Origin: Streptomyces antibioticus
Lineage (GTDB): Bacteria; Actinomycetota; Actinomycetes; Streptomycetales; Streptomycetaceae
Assembly: GCF_001514065.1 (NCBI RefSeq)
Contig: NZ_KQ948423.1
Coordinates: 1 to 64,000 of the forward strand
Length of the DNA: 64,000 nt
Direction: 5' to 3'
Shown here piece after piece: positions 7,890 through 16,935 of the stretch (its first letter is position 1; each line of letters starts with the position of its first letter). The position numbers were made by a program, and so were the translations under genes. The notes beneath the pieces were generated by a model. That model had not been told where the DNA came from, searched no databases, and saw only the letters and a list, made by a program, of their open reading frames with translations.

Positions 7890-10124
7890 TCACCCCGAGG
7901 AGGAGTCCTCCTCGGGGTCTGAGGGGTCTGAGGGGTCGAGGCCGAAGACCGTGCCGTCCGGGGTGACGGCGATCAGCGCGCCGCCGTACGGCAGCACCCG
8001 GGCCTTGGCCGCGCCGCTGTCGGGGATCGTCTCGGCGTGGGTGCCCGTCTCCCACAGGTTCTCGCCGGTGTCGGCGTCGAGAGCGGCGACCCGGCCGCTG
8101 GGGCTGGCCACATAGACGGTGCGGGTCTTGGCGTCGTAGGTGGGCGGGCCCGAGTTCTCCACGATGGTGCTCGTCCGCCACGTCTGTTTGCCGGTCAGCG
8201 GGTTCACGGCGGACACCCGGCCGTCGACCTCGGTGATCCACAGGGTGCCCCCCGCCAGGGTCGTGGAGCCCGTGTAGGTCTTCGTCAGCTTGATCGTGGT
8301 GCGCTTGCCGGTGTCCGGTTCGATGAGCAGGACCGTGCTGAAGGTGGAGTCCTCCAGGGCGTCCGGCCCGCTGTGGTTCGCGGGCAGCACCGCCAGCAGG
8401 CCCTCCACCGTGCCGGCCACGCCGCTGTCGTACGGCGTCTTGAGGCGCTTGACCACCGAGCCGTCGGACCGGTCCAGGCGCAGGAGCTGTGCGTCGGTGC
8501 CGCCCCGTTGCGGGAAGCAGTGCTCGTACAGGGCGGTGCCGACCGTCAGGAAGGCGCAGTTGCTGCCGGACGGCAGCTCGCCGGTCCAGCGGTCCAGGCC
8601 GGTGCGCGGGTCACGGGCGGTGACGATCCTGCCGCCGGGGTCGACGGTCAGGACGATCTCGCGGTCCATGATCAGCTGGGTGTTCTGGTCGTTCACCTCG
8701 CGCCGCCACAGCTCGTCGCCGCGCTGCACGTCGAGGGCGATGACATGGACCGTGGCCCGTGCGGAGTCCGCGCGGGCGACGGACTGCCGGATCAGCACCG
8801 TGCCGTCGTGCACACCGAGGATCGAGGCGTCGTAGGTCCCCTTCGTGCTGCCGGTCGAGGCCAGGGAGGCGCGCCAGAGCGTGTTGCCGGTGCGCGCGTC
8901 CAGACGTTCGGGGAGCACGTTGGTGCCCGCGCAGTAGACGGCGTCCTCGCTTCGCACGCAGGAGGCGTCGCCGGTCCCACCGTCCGCCCTGCCCAGCGGC
9001 TGGACCTCGCCCCACCGCGCCGGCTCGGCCACCGTGGTCCGCCAGGGCTGCCAGCCGTCGGGCGGCGCCGCCCATCGGGAACCCGGGTCGTCGCTCTCCG
9101 CCGGGGAGTAGTCCGAGGCCCCGAACTGCGCGTACCCGACCGCCCCCAGGGCCAGCGCGCCGACCGTGCCGGCCGCCACCAGCAGGGGGCCGAGCCTGCG
9201 CCGGCGACGCCCGCCCGTCGTCGGGGCGGCCGGGCCGGCCCCCGCGTACGTCTCCTCGACGGTGTGCAGATCGCCCAGGCGCAGGGTCGTGGTGTCCGGG
9301 TCCATCAGGTCCGGCTCGGGCAGGGCCTCGGCGAACTCCTTGGCCAGGACGTCCAGTTGGGGACGCTCGGCGGGGTCCTTGACCAGGCAGCGCTCCAGGA
9401 CCGCCCGCAGCTGCTCCGGTACGCCGTCCAGTCCGGGTGCCTCGTGGACGACCCGGAACGCGGTCATGTACGGGCTGTCGGCGTCGAAGGGGCCGCGTCC
9501 GGTGGCCGAGTAGACCAGGAGCGCGGCCAGCGAGAAGACGTCCGAGGCGGGGCCGACCGTGCGGGCGTCGGTGAACTGTTCCGGGGACATGAACGGCGGG
9601 GTGCCGATCATCTGGCCGGTCTCGGTGAGGGTCTGGTGGTTCTCGGCGGCGCGGGAGATGCCGAAGTCGATGACACGGGGGCCGTCCTCGGCCATCAGGA
9701 CGTTGGCCGGCTTGAGGTCCCGGTGGACGACTCCGGCACGGTGGATGTCCCGCAGCGCCTCCACCAACCCCAGCGCCAGCCGTCGCAGTTGGGGGCCCTT
9801 GAGGGCGCCGTGGTCGCGGATGCGTTCGGCGAGGGAGCTGCCGGGGACGTACTGGGTCGCCATCCAGGGCCGTACCGCCTCCGGGTCGGCGTCCACCACG
9901 GGTGCGGTGAAGGCGCCGCTGACCTTGCGGACGGCCTCGATCTCCTGGCGGAAGCGGGCGCGGAAGACCTTGTCCTCCGCGTACTGGGCGTGCACCACCT
10001 TGACGGCGACGTCCCGGCCCGAGCGCGATCTGCCCCAGTAGACGACGCCCATGCCGCCGGAGCCGAGCCGGTCGACCAGCTTGTACCCGCCGACCGACTT
10101 CGGGTCGTCCTTGTGCAGTGGCAC
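7890..10124 (-). CDS. Membrane Ser/Thr protein kinase with C-terminal PQQ-like beta-propeller
   Basis: A PknB-type kinase of 744 residues. The glycine loop GSGGMGVVY (21-29), lysine K42 in VAVKVV, HRDLKPANV (134-142, catalytic D136) and DFGIS (153-157) are intact, so the kinase should be active. A membrane helix lies at about 312-333, after a run of five arginines. The outside portion (about 350-744) contains repeated motifs such as DARTGNTLWRA, LTGKQTWRT and DADTGENLWET, typical of PQQ-like/WD-type propeller blades that sense ligands or partners. The start is the GTG at 10124 (PLHKDDPKSVGGYKL); the longer frame has no better signal. It lies downstream of the RND gene and behind a hairpin, so probably has its own promoter. 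Confidence 0.93.
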   Translation of the reverse strand: MPLHKDDPKSVGGYKLVDRLGSGGMGVVYWGRSRSGRDVAVKVVHAQYAEDKVFRARFRQEIEAVRKVSGAFTAPVVDADPEAVRPWMATQYVPGSSLAERIRDHGALKGPQLRRLALGLVEALRDIHRAGVVHRDLKPANVLMAEDGPRVIDFGISRAAENHQTLTETGQMIGTPPFMSPEQFTDARTVGPASDVFSLAALLVYSATGRGPFDADSPYMTAFRVVHEAPGLDGVPEQLRAVLERCLVKDPAERPQLDVLAKEFAEALPEPDLMDPDTTTLRLGDLHTVEETYAGAGPAAPTTGGRRRRRLGPLLVAAGTVGALALGAVGYAQFGASDYSPAESDDPGSRWAAPPDGWQPWRTTVAEPARWGEVQPLGRADGGTGDASCVRSEDAVYCAGTNVLPERLDARTGNTLWRASLASTGSTKGTYDASILGVHDGTVLIRQSVARADSARATVHVIALDVQRGDELWRREVNDQNTQLIMDREIVLTVDPGGRIVTARDPRTGLDRWTGELPSGSNCAFLTVGTALYEHCFPQRGGTDAQLLRLDRSDGSVVKRLKTPYDSGVAGTVEGLLAVLPANHSGPDALEDSTFSTVLLIEPDTGKRTTIKLTKTYTGSTTLAGGTLWITEVDGRVSAVNPLTGKQTWRTSTIVENSGPPTYDAKTRTVYVASPSGRVAALDADTGENLWETGTHAETIPDSGAAKARVLPYGGALIAVTPDGTVFGLDPSDPSDPEEDSSSG
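7893..7917. terminator. 25-bp perfect palindrome at the convergent nadA/kinase ends
   Basis: CCCCGAGGAGGA and TCCTCCTCGGGG flank a single G. The palindrome includes the last codons of the kinase gene and lies 15 bases past the nadA stop. It can fold as a 10-11 bp stem and probably serves as a terminator for both genes. Confidence 0.6.
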
Positions 10125-10184
10125 GACCGAATGTCCCTTCCCGCGCACGGCAGTTCGAGGCCACAGAATACGCACGGGACGAGC

Positions 10185-10212
10185 GAGGGCGGCCGGTCAC
10201 CCGGCCGCCCTC
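10185..10212 (-). terminator. Hairpin downstream of the RND transporter gene
   Basis: GAGGGCGGCCGG and CCGGCCGCCCTC form a perfect 12-bp stem with a four-base loop, eleven bases after the RND stop codon in the direction of transcription. Confidence 0.75.
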
Positions 10213-10223
10213 CTACGGGACTC

Positions 10224-13200
10224 TCACACGCCCGCGGGTTCCGGCTGGGCCGGTGCCTCCGCCTTCTTCTCCCGCTTCAGGGCCCGCTTCTTCGCGCGGC
10301 GCTCCTTGCGGAGCTCCAGCATCGTGTAGAGCGTCGGGACCAGGAGCAGGGTCAGCAGGGTCGAGGTGATCAGACCGCCGATCACGACGACGGCCAGCGG
10401 CTGGGCGATGAAGCCGCCCTCGCCGGTGACCCCGAGGGCCATCGGGAGCAGGGCGAAGATCGTCGCCAGGGCCGTCATCAGGATCGGGCGGAGCCGGTGC
10501 CGGCCGCCCTCGATGACGGCGTCGACCGTCGAGTACCCCTGCCTGCGGTACTGGTTGATGAGGTCGATCAGCACGATCGCGTTCGTCACCACGATGCCGA
10601 TGAGCATCAGCATGCCGATCATCGCGGGCACGCCCATCGGGGTGCCGGTCAGGATCAGCAGGCCGATCGCGCCCGTCGCCGCGAACGGGATGGAGACGAG
10701 GAGGATCAGCGGCTGAACCAGCGACCGGAACGTGGCCACCAGCAGCATGAACACGATCGCGATCGCCGCGAGCATCGCCAGGCCCAGGTTCTTGAACGCG
10801 CTGTCCTGGTCGGAGGTGACACCGCCGATCTCGGCCGTGGCGCCCGCCGGGAGCTTCAGCGCGTCGAGCTTGGAGGTGAGGTCCTGGCTCACCGCACCCG
10901 TGTTGTCACCGGTCGGCTTGGCGGTGATGGTCGCCGCGCGCTGCCCGTCGATCCGGGTCATCGACACCGGGCCGTCCACCAGCTTCACGGTGGCGATGTC
11001 ACCCAGCTTCACCGGACCGAGCTTGAGGTTCCGCAGCTCGTCCAGGGTCTGCGCGGGCTTCGCCGACCGGATGACGACGTCCCGCTCGGTGTCGTCGAGG
11101 ATCGCCTTGGCTGCGGTGGTGCCCTTGACCGCCTCGGCCACGGCCGCGCCGAGGGTCTGGTCGTTGAAACCGGCCGCCGCCGCCTTGGAGTTGGCCTTCA
11201 CCGAGATGCGCGGGACGCTCTCGGCGAGGTTGCTGGTGACGTCGGTGACGTCGTCCAGGCCCGCGACGGTCTTGCGCACTTCCTCGGACGCCTCGCGCAG
11301 GACGTTCGCGTCGGCCGCCTTCACGACGACGCTCAGGTCCTGGCTGCCGAAGCCGTCACCGGCCGCGATGGTCGTCGTACCGATGCCGTCGAGCTTCTTC
11401 AGACCGGCCTCGATGCTGTCCTGGACGTCGTCGGAGGAGGCCGAGTCGTCCAGCATCACCGAGTAGGAGGCCTGGTTGGTGTCGGTGCCGCCGCCGAAGG
11501 CCGCCATGAAGCCGGACGAGCCGATGGTGACCTGGTAGTCCTTGACGCCCTCGGTGTCGGCGAGCAGCCTCTCGACCTTCTTCGCCTGCGCGTCGGTCGC
11601 GGCCAGGCTGGTGCCGGGCTTCAACTCCTGCTTGACGGTGAGGACTTCCTGCTCGCCCTGGTCGAAGAAGTTCGTCTTCAGCAGCCCGGACATGCCGAAC
11701 GTGCCGATGAGGATGACGACCGCGATCAGCACACTGGTCAGGCGCCGCCGGGTCGCGAACCTCAGGACGGGGACGTAGAGCCGCTGGAGCCTGCTCCTCG
11801 CCTCCTTCTCCTCGGCGAGGCGGCGGGCCTCCTCCGCGTCCTCGGGGGTGTTCTTCGGGGCGCGCAGGAACCAGTACGACAGGACCGGGACGACCGTCAG
11901 CGAGACGACGAGGGACGCGAGCAGCGCGGCCGTCACCGTCAGGCTGAAGGAGCCGAACAGCTCGCCCACCATGCCGCCGACCAGGCCGATCGGCAGGAAC
12001 ACGGCGACCGTGGTGAGGGTGGAGGAGGTGACCGCGCCGGCGACCTCGCGGACCGCCTTGAGGATGGCCTCCTGGCGCTCCTCGCCGTAGCCGAGATGGC
12101 GCTTGATGTTCTCCAGGACCACGATCGAGTCGTCGACGACCCGGCCGATGGCGATGGTCAGCGCGCCGAGGGTGAGCATGTTCAGGGACAGGTCACGCGT
12201 CCACAGCACGATCAGCGCGAGTACGACCGACAGCGGGATGGACACCGCGGTGACGAGGGTCGAGCGGACCGACGCCAGGAAGACCAGGATGACCAACACC
12301 GCGAAGAGCAGGCCGAGCGCGCCCTCGGTGGTCAGGCCCTCGATGGCCTTGGCGACCGCCGGGCCCTGGTCGGAGACGACGGTGATCTCGGAGCCGCTGC
12401 CGAGGTCCTTGCGCAGGGCGGGCAGCTTGTCCTCGACGGCGTCGGAGATCGAGACCGCGCTGCCGTCCTTGTCCATGGTGACCATGACGGCGAGGCTGGG
12501 CTTGCCGTCGGTGCGGGTGATCGAGTCGGCGGCGGCCTCCTCCTGCTTGACGGCGGCCACGTCACCGAGGCGTACGGGCTTCCGGCCGGGCGTACCGGTG
12601 ACCATCAGGTCCTGGATCTGCGCGACCGAGGTGAAGCCGCCGCCGACCTGGACGGTGCGGTTGGCGCCGTCCTCGTCGAAGGAGCCGGCCGGGACGGTCG
12701 CGCCGCCCGCCTGGAGGGCCTGGGCGAGGGCGGCCGAGGTGAGACCGGCCTTCGCGAGCTCGGCGTCGTCCGGGGTGACGGTGACCTGGAGGTCGCGGAC
12801 GCCGTCCACGGTGACCTGGCCGACGCCGTCGATCGACTTCAGCTCCGGGACGACCGTCTTGTCGAGCTGGTCGGCGAGGGCCTGCTGGTCCTTGGCCGAG
12901 GTGACGGCGAGGACGACGGTCGGCATGTCGTCCGTGGAACCGGCGATGACCTGCGGGTCCACGGAGTCCGGGAGCTGGACGCGGGCCCGGTTGACGGCCT
13001 GCTGGACGTCGGCGACGAGCTGCTTGGTGTCGGGGCCGTAGTCGAAGGACGCCATGATCACGGCGTTGCCCTCACTGGCCGTCGAGGTGACACCCTCGAT
13101 GCCGTCGACGGCTTCGAGGCTGTCCTCGATGGGCTCGACGACCTGCTTCTCGACGACGTCCGGGGAGGCGCCCTGGTAAGGGGCCAGCACGGACACCATG

Positions 13201-13331
13201 GGCAGCTCGATGGAGGGCAGCAGCTGCTGCTTGAGCTGGGGGATCGCGATCGCACCGAAGGCGAGCGCGATGATCGACATCAGGCCTATCAGGGCACGCT
13301 GGGCGAGGCTGAACTTCGACAGCCAGGACAT
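10224..13331 (-). CDS. HAE1/AcrB-type RND efflux permease
   Basis: A proton-driven RND exporter of 1035 residues, the usual size for the AcrB/HAE1 group. It has the N-terminal helix followed by GAIAIPQLKQQLLPSIELPM, a first porter domain with repeated PN/PC-like segments (PDVVEKQVVEPIEDSL), then clustered helices including the TM4 charge relay in TIAIGRVVDDSIVVLE, and a duplicated second half ending in helices such as GIVVTNAIVLIDLINQYRR. In Gram-negatives these pumps work with a periplasmic adaptor and outer-membrane channel; none is encoded near here. It is downstream of a two-component gene pair on the same strand, which may regulate it. Substrate is unknown. Confidence 0.93.
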   Translation of the reverse strand: MSWLSKFSLAQRALIGLMSIIALAFGAIAIPQLKQQLLPSIELPMVSVLAPYQGASPDVVEKQVVEPIEDSLEAVDGIEGVTSTASEGNAVIMASFDYGPDTKQLVADVQQAVNRARVQLPDSVDPQVIAGSTDDMPTVVLAVTSAKDQQALADQLDKTVVPELKSIDGVGQVTVDGVRDLQVTVTPDDAELAKAGLTSAALAQALQAGGATVPAGSFDEDGANRTVQVGGGFTSVAQIQDLMVTGTPGRKPVRLGDVAAVKQEEAAADSITRTDGKPSLAVMVTMDKDGSAVSISDAVEDKLPALRKDLGSGSEITVVSDQGPAVAKAIEGLTTEGALGLLFAVLVILVFLASVRSTLVTAVSIPLSVVLALIVLWTRDLSLNMLTLGALTIAIGRVVDDSIVVLENIKRHLGYGEERQEAILKAVREVAGAVTSSTLTTVAVFLPIGLVGGMVGELFGSFSLTVTAALLASLVVSLTVVPVLSYWFLRAPKNTPEDAEEARRLAEEKEARSRLQRLYVPVLRFATRRRLTSVLIAVVILIGTFGMSGLLKTNFFDQGEQEVLTVKQELKPGTSLAATDAQAKKVERLLADTEGVKDYQVTIGSSGFMAAFGGGTDTNQASYSVMLDDSASSDDVQDSIEAGLKKLDGIGTTTIAAGDGFGSQDLSVVVKAADANVLREASEEVRKTVAGLDDVTDVTSNLAESVPRISVKANSKAAAAGFNDQTLGAAVAEAVKGTTAAKAILDDTERDVVIRSAKPAQTLDELRNLKLGPVKLGDIATVKLVDGPVSMTRIDGQRAATITAKPTGDNTGAVSQDLTSKLDALKLPAGATAEIGGVTSDQDSAFKNLGLAMLAAIAIVFMLLVATFRSLVQPLILLVSIPFAATGAIGLLILTGTPMGVPAMIGMLMLIGIVVTNAIVLIDLINQYRRQGYSTVDAVIEGGRHRLRPILMTALATIFALLPMALGVTGEGGFIAQPLAVVVIGGLITSTLLTLLLVPTLYTMLELRKERRAKKRALKREKKAEAPAQPEPAGV

Positions 13332-13457
13332 GGGTCAGGGATCTCAATTCTGTGAGCGGCAGCGGTGGCCCCTACACCCTGTGTCCTGTGGGACCGGTGT
13401 TTCGTAGCCCCCAGGTCCATTTCCTTATCCGGCGCATACTCCGCCCGCAGTACGCCG

Positions 13458-13477
13458 GGGTGGAGTTCACTCCACCC
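13458..13477 (-). terminator. Hairpin overlapping the response regulator stop codon
   Basis: GGGTGGAGT at 13458-13466 pairs with ACTCCACCC at 13469-13477 and includes the TGA of the response regulator gene. In vivo the loop would have to open to at least three or four bases. It is a plausible terminator separating the two-component genes from the RND gene. Confidence 0.5.
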
Positions 13478-14147
13478 TTGGACGTACCAGCCCCGACTCG
13501 TAGGCGATCACCACCAGCTGCGCCCGGTCCCGCGCGCCCAGTTTCGCCATGGCCCGGTTGACGTGCGTCTTCACGGTCAGCGGGCTGACTTCGAGCCGCT
13601 CGGCGATCTCGTCGTTGGAGTGCCCGCCGGCGACCTGCACGAGCACCTCACGCTCCCGCACGGTCAGTGCCTCCAGGCGGGCGGTGCGGCTGGGGTCGGC
13701 GGTCTCGGTGCCGTCGCCCTGGGCGAGGAAGCGGGCGATGAGGCCCTTGGTGGCGGCCGGGGACAGCAGCGCCTCGCCGCCGGCCGCGATCCGGATCGCG
13801 CTGAGCAGTTCCTCGGGCTCGCTGCCCTTGCCGAGGAAGCCGGAGGCGCCGGCCCGCAGCGACTGCACCACGTAGTCGTCGACCTCGAACGTCGTCAGGA
13901 TCACCACGCGGACCTGGGCGAGGGAGGGGTCCTCGCTGATCATGCGGGTGGCGGCGAGACCGTCGGTGCCGGGCATCCGGATGTCCATCAGGACGACGTC
14001 GGCCCGCTCCTCCTTGGCCAGCCGCACCGCCTCCGCCCCGTCGGAGGCCTCCCCCACGACCTCCATGTCGGGCTCGGAGTCGACGAGCACCCGGAAGGCA
14101 CTGCGCAGCAGGGCCTGGTCGTCGGCGAGCAGGACGCGGATGGTCAT
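13467..14147 (-). CDS. NarL/FixJ-type response regulator
   Basis: A 226-residue two-domain regulator. The receiver domain (1-120) has acidic residues D9-D10, phospho-acceptor D55 in VVLMDIRMPGTDG, and the conserved Thr/Lys region around LTTFEVDDY and GSEPEELL. A LuxR-type helix-turn-helix occupies the C-terminus (LTVREREVLVQVAGG, then SPLTVKTHVNR). It follows the histidine kinase gene by 73 bases on the same strand and has AGAGGA ahead of the ATG. Targets are unknown; the RND pump just downstream is the obvious candidate. Confidence 0.93.
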   Translation of the reverse strand: MTIRVLLADDQALLRSAFRVLVDSEPDMEVVGEASDGAEAVRLAKEERADVVLMDIRMPGTDGLAATRMISEDPSLAQVRVVILTTFEVDDYVVQSLRAGASGFLGKGSEPEELLSAIRIAAGGEALLSPAATKGLIARFLAQGDGTETADPSRTARLEALTVREREVLVQVAGGHSNDEIAERLEVSPLTVKTHVNRAMAKLGARDRAQLVVIAYESGLVRPRVE

Positions 14148-14220
14148 ACGGGGTCCTCTGCGGGAGATGGTCCGGTGCTACGACAACTTCCGCGGGGTGT
14201 CCCTGAGTTCCGCGGGTCGG

Positions 14221-15438
14221 TCATACGGTGTCGGCGGCGCCGCGGCCGCGGGTCCTGACCGGCAGGATCGCATGGACGCGGAAGCCGCCGCCGTAGCGGG
14301 GACCGGTGGTGAGGGTGCCGCGCAGGGCGGTGACGCGCTCGCGCATGCCGAGCAGCCCGTGCCCGCCGCCGTCCGCGGGTTCCTCCTCGCCGGCGCCGTT
14401 GTCGAGGACGGTGATCTCGATGTTCGGTCCCACGCGGACGACGCTGACCTCGGCCTTGGCCTCGCCGCCCGCGTGCTTCTGAACGTTGGTGAGGGCTTCC
14501 TGGATGACCCGGTAGGCGGCCAGGTCGACGGCGGCGGGCAGGGTGGTGCCGGCGTCGGCGCGGGCGACCTCGACATGCAGGCCCGCGCTGCGGAAGGTGC
14601 CGACGAGTTCGTCGAGGCGGTCGAGGCCGGGGGCGGGCTCGGTCGGGGCCTCGGGGTCGCCGGACTGCCGGAGCAGGCCGACGGTGGCACGGAGTTCGTT
14701 GAGCGCGGAGCGGCTGGCCTCGCGCACATGGGACAGCGCCTCCTTGGCCTGGTCGGGCCGCTTGTCCATGACGTGTGCGGCGACGCCCGCCTGGACGTTG
14801 ACCAGGGCGATGTGGTGGGCGACGACGTCGTGCAGATCGCGGGCGATCCGCAGCCGCTCCTCGGCGACGCGGCGGCGGGCCTCCTCCTCACGGGTGCGTT
14901 CCGCCTTCTCGGCGCGGTCCTGGATGGCCTGCACGAAGGCGCGGCGGCTGCGGACCGCGTCGCCCGCGGTGGCGCCGATGCCGGTCCAGGCGAAGATGCC
15001 GAGGTTCTCCTGGGCGTACCAGGGCAGGGGGCCGCCGAGCATGGCGGCGGCGGTGAGGACGGTCATCGTGAGCAGGCCGACCCGCCAGGTGGTGGGGCGG
15101 TCGGTGGTGGAGGCGACGGTGTAGAGGGCGATCACCGCGGACATGGCGACGGGGGCGCGCGGGTCGCCGGTGACGCACTCGACGATCGAGAAGGTGCCGG
15201 TGAGGGCGAGGACCGTGATGGGGGCGCGGCGGCGGAAGACGAGCGCGGCGGCGCTGAGGCCGATGAGGACGAGGCTGAGCGGGTCCGGGGTGCGGATGCC
15301 CCAGGTGACTCCGTCGGGGCCGTGCGGGTCAACGAAGGAGCCGGCCACCATGCAGGCGAGGACGCCGACCGCGAGGATCGCGTCCAGCGCCATGGGGTGC
15401 GCCTTCAGCTGGTGCCGGATGCGGTCGACGGTACTCAC
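14221..15438 (-). CDS. Membrane sensor histidine kinase (HisKA_3 type)
   Basis: A 405-residue NarX/DesK-like kinase and cognate partner of the regulator downstream. Five or six hydrophobic segments fill residues 15-160. The phospho-acceptor is H203 in ARDLHDVVAHHIALVN, and a C-terminal ATPase domain follows (VIQEALTNVQKHAGG as N box, NGAGEEEPADGGGHGLLGM as G boxes). No extracytoplasmic sensor domain is seen, so it may sense the membrane itself, which would fit its place beside pspA. I chose the GTG at 15438, which has TACCTT seven bases ahead (leaderless); a TTG at 15447 is in frame. Confidence 0.92.
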   Translation of the reverse strand: MSTVDRIRHQLKAHPMALDAILAVGVLACMVAGSFVDPHGPDGVTWGIRTPDPLSLVLIGLSAAALVFRRRAPITVLALTGTFSIVECVTGDPRAPVAMSAVIALYTVASTTDRPTTWRVGLLTMTVLTAAAMLGGPLPWYAQENLGIFAWTGIGATAGDAVRSRRAFVQAIQDRAEKAERTREEEARRRVAEERLRIARDLHDVVAHHIALVNVQAGVAAHVMDKRPDQAKEALSHVREASRSALNELRATVGLLRQSGDPEAPTEPAPGLDRLDELVGTFRSAGLHVEVARADAGTTLPAAVDLAAYRVIQEALTNVQKHAGGEAKAEVSVVRVGPNIEITVLDNGAGEEEPADGGGHGLLGMRERVTALRGTLTTGPRYGGGFRVHAILPVRTRGRGAADTV

Positions 15439-15549
15439 GTCTGACAAGGTACGGGTGCGCTGACGGGGGCGGAACGGGGGCCACCTGTAGGTTTGCTGTC
15501 TTCTTGCCCGGCGTCGGTCGCGGGCCGCCCGACTCGCCCGGCTGGAAAG

Positions 15550-15828
15550 TCACCCCGGGATCAGCCCGTCGTCGCTCAGCATCTCCCGGACCTCCTCCAG
15601 CGTGGCGTCCGGGGACGGGAGGATCAGGTCCGAGGGTTCCAGGGAGTCGTCCGGCACCGGGTCGCCGAGCTCCCTGACCTTGGCCAGGAGGGCGTCGAAG
15701 GTGCGGCGGAAGCCGGGGCCGTCGCCGTTCTCCATCTCGGCCAACAGCTCGTCGTCCAGCTTGTTCAGCTCGGTGAGGTGGCCGTCGGCCAGCCTCACCT
15801 GCCCCTCCCCCATGATCCGTACGATCAT
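15550..15828 (-). CDS. pspAA: PspA-associated protein PspAA
   Basis: A 92-residue protein beginning MIVRIMGEGQVRLAD, typical of the PspAA family found next to actinobacterial pspA. It follows pspA by 32 bases, with GGAGGGCGAC in front of its ATG, so the two form an operon. It presumably modulates PspA in the envelope-stress response; no catalytic motif is visible. Confidence 0.85.
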   Translation of the reverse strand: MIVRIMGEGQVRLADGHLTELNKLDDELLAEMENGDGPGFRRTFDALLAKVRELGDPVPDDSLEPSDLILPSPDATLEEVREMLSDDGLIPG

Positions 15829-15860
15829 GTCGCCCTCCTAGGCGTGGGCCCCGCCGTCCG

Positions 15861-16655
15861 TCACTGCTTGTCGAAGCGCGGGGTGTCCTGCGGCTGCTGC
15901 TGGGACTGCGCCTGGCTCGCGCCACCCTCGATGGCCTGCTGGGAGGAGGAGCCTCCGGCCAGCTCGGCCTTCATGCGCTGCAGTTCCAGCTCTACATCCG
16001 TACCACCGGAGAGCCGGTCCAGCTCGGCCTGGATGTCGTCCTTGTGCATGCCGGACTGGTCGTCGAGGGCTCCGGAGGCGAGCAGCTCGTCGATCGCGCC
16101 CGCGCGGGCCTGGAGCTGGGCGGTCTTGTCCTCGGCGCGCTGGATGGCCATGCCGACGTCGCCCATCTCCTCGGAGATGCCGGAGAAGGCCTCGCCGATA
16201 CGGGTCTGGGCCTGGGCCGCGGTGTAGGTGGCCTTGATGGTCTCCTTCTTCGTACGGAAGGCGTCGACCTTGGCCTGGAGCCGCTGGGCCGCCAGAGTGA
16301 GCTTCTCCTCCTCGCCCTGCAGCGTCGCGTGCTGGGTCTCCAGGTCCGTGACCTGCTGCTGGAGGGCGGCCCGGCGGGACAGCGCCTCACGGGCGAGGTC
16401 CTCACGGCCGAGCGCGAGCGCCTTGCGGCCCTGGTCCTCCAGCTTGGAGGACTGCGACTGCAGCTGGTTGAGCTGGAGTTCCAGGCGCTTGCGGGACGTG
16501 GCCACGTCGGCCACCCCGCGGCGGACCTTCTGGAGCAGCTCCAGCTGCTTCTGGTACGAGTAATCGAGGGTTTCGCGAGGGTCCTCGGCCCGGTCAAGGG
16601 CCTTGTTCGCCTTCGCGCGGAAGATCATCCCCATACGCTTCATGACACCGCTCAT
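15861..16655 (-). CDS. pspA: PspA/IM30 (phage-shock, ESCRT-III-like) protein
   Basis: A membrane-associated coiled-coil protein that polymerises on damaged membranes. The 264-residue sequence is helical throughout (NKALDRAEDPRETLDYSYQ, then long heptads rich in Q, E, L and K to about residue 220), with a Gln/Ser-rich tail. The N-terminal amphipathic helix MKRMGMIFRAK, by which PspA binds membranes, is present. I give the ATG at 16655 (MSGVMKRM) because AGAAGGGGG lies upstream; the ATG at 16643 (MKRMGM) is an equally good alternative. The open frame extends to 16769 without family similarity. First gene of the pspA-pspAA pair. Confidence 0.9.
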   Translation of the reverse strand: MSGVMKRMGMIFRAKANKALDRAEDPRETLDYSYQKQLELLQKVRRGVADVATSRKRLELQLNQLQSQSSKLEDQGRKALALGREDLAREALSRRAALQQQVTDLETQHATLQGEEEKLTLAAQRLQAKVDAFRTKKETIKATYTAAQAQTRIGEAFSGISEEMGDVGMAIQRAEDKTAQLQARAGAIDELLASGALDDQSGMHKDDIQAELDRLSGGTDVELELQRMKAELAGGSSSQQAIEGGASQAQSQQQPQDTPRFDKQ

Positions 16656-16935
16656 GGGCTTCGCGCGCCCCCTTCTGACGGACTCCAGCTCCAGCTCTGC
16701 GACAGAACCCACAGTACGGGCCCTGCATCCATTGACGCACTGTTCGGGGACGGATGCGCTCATCCCCAAGGACGACTGCCCCCGGCCTTGCTCCGGCGTG
16801 AGGAGTAGGTGACCTTCAGGGTGAGAAGTCGGTCACCGGACGTCCCCCCTGTCCCCCTGCATGACGACTGGTGTTGCCGGATCGTTCCCCACCGGGCTGG
16901 GGTCCAACCCCGGGCACCCCGTACCCTTGGGTTTT

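Noticed and set aside
8037-13355. A 1772-codon open frame on the plus strand
   Set aside because: It is antisense to the kinase and RND genes. Its translation is a repetitive Arg/Asp/Gly/Val mix without domains, typical of shadow frames in high-GC DNA.
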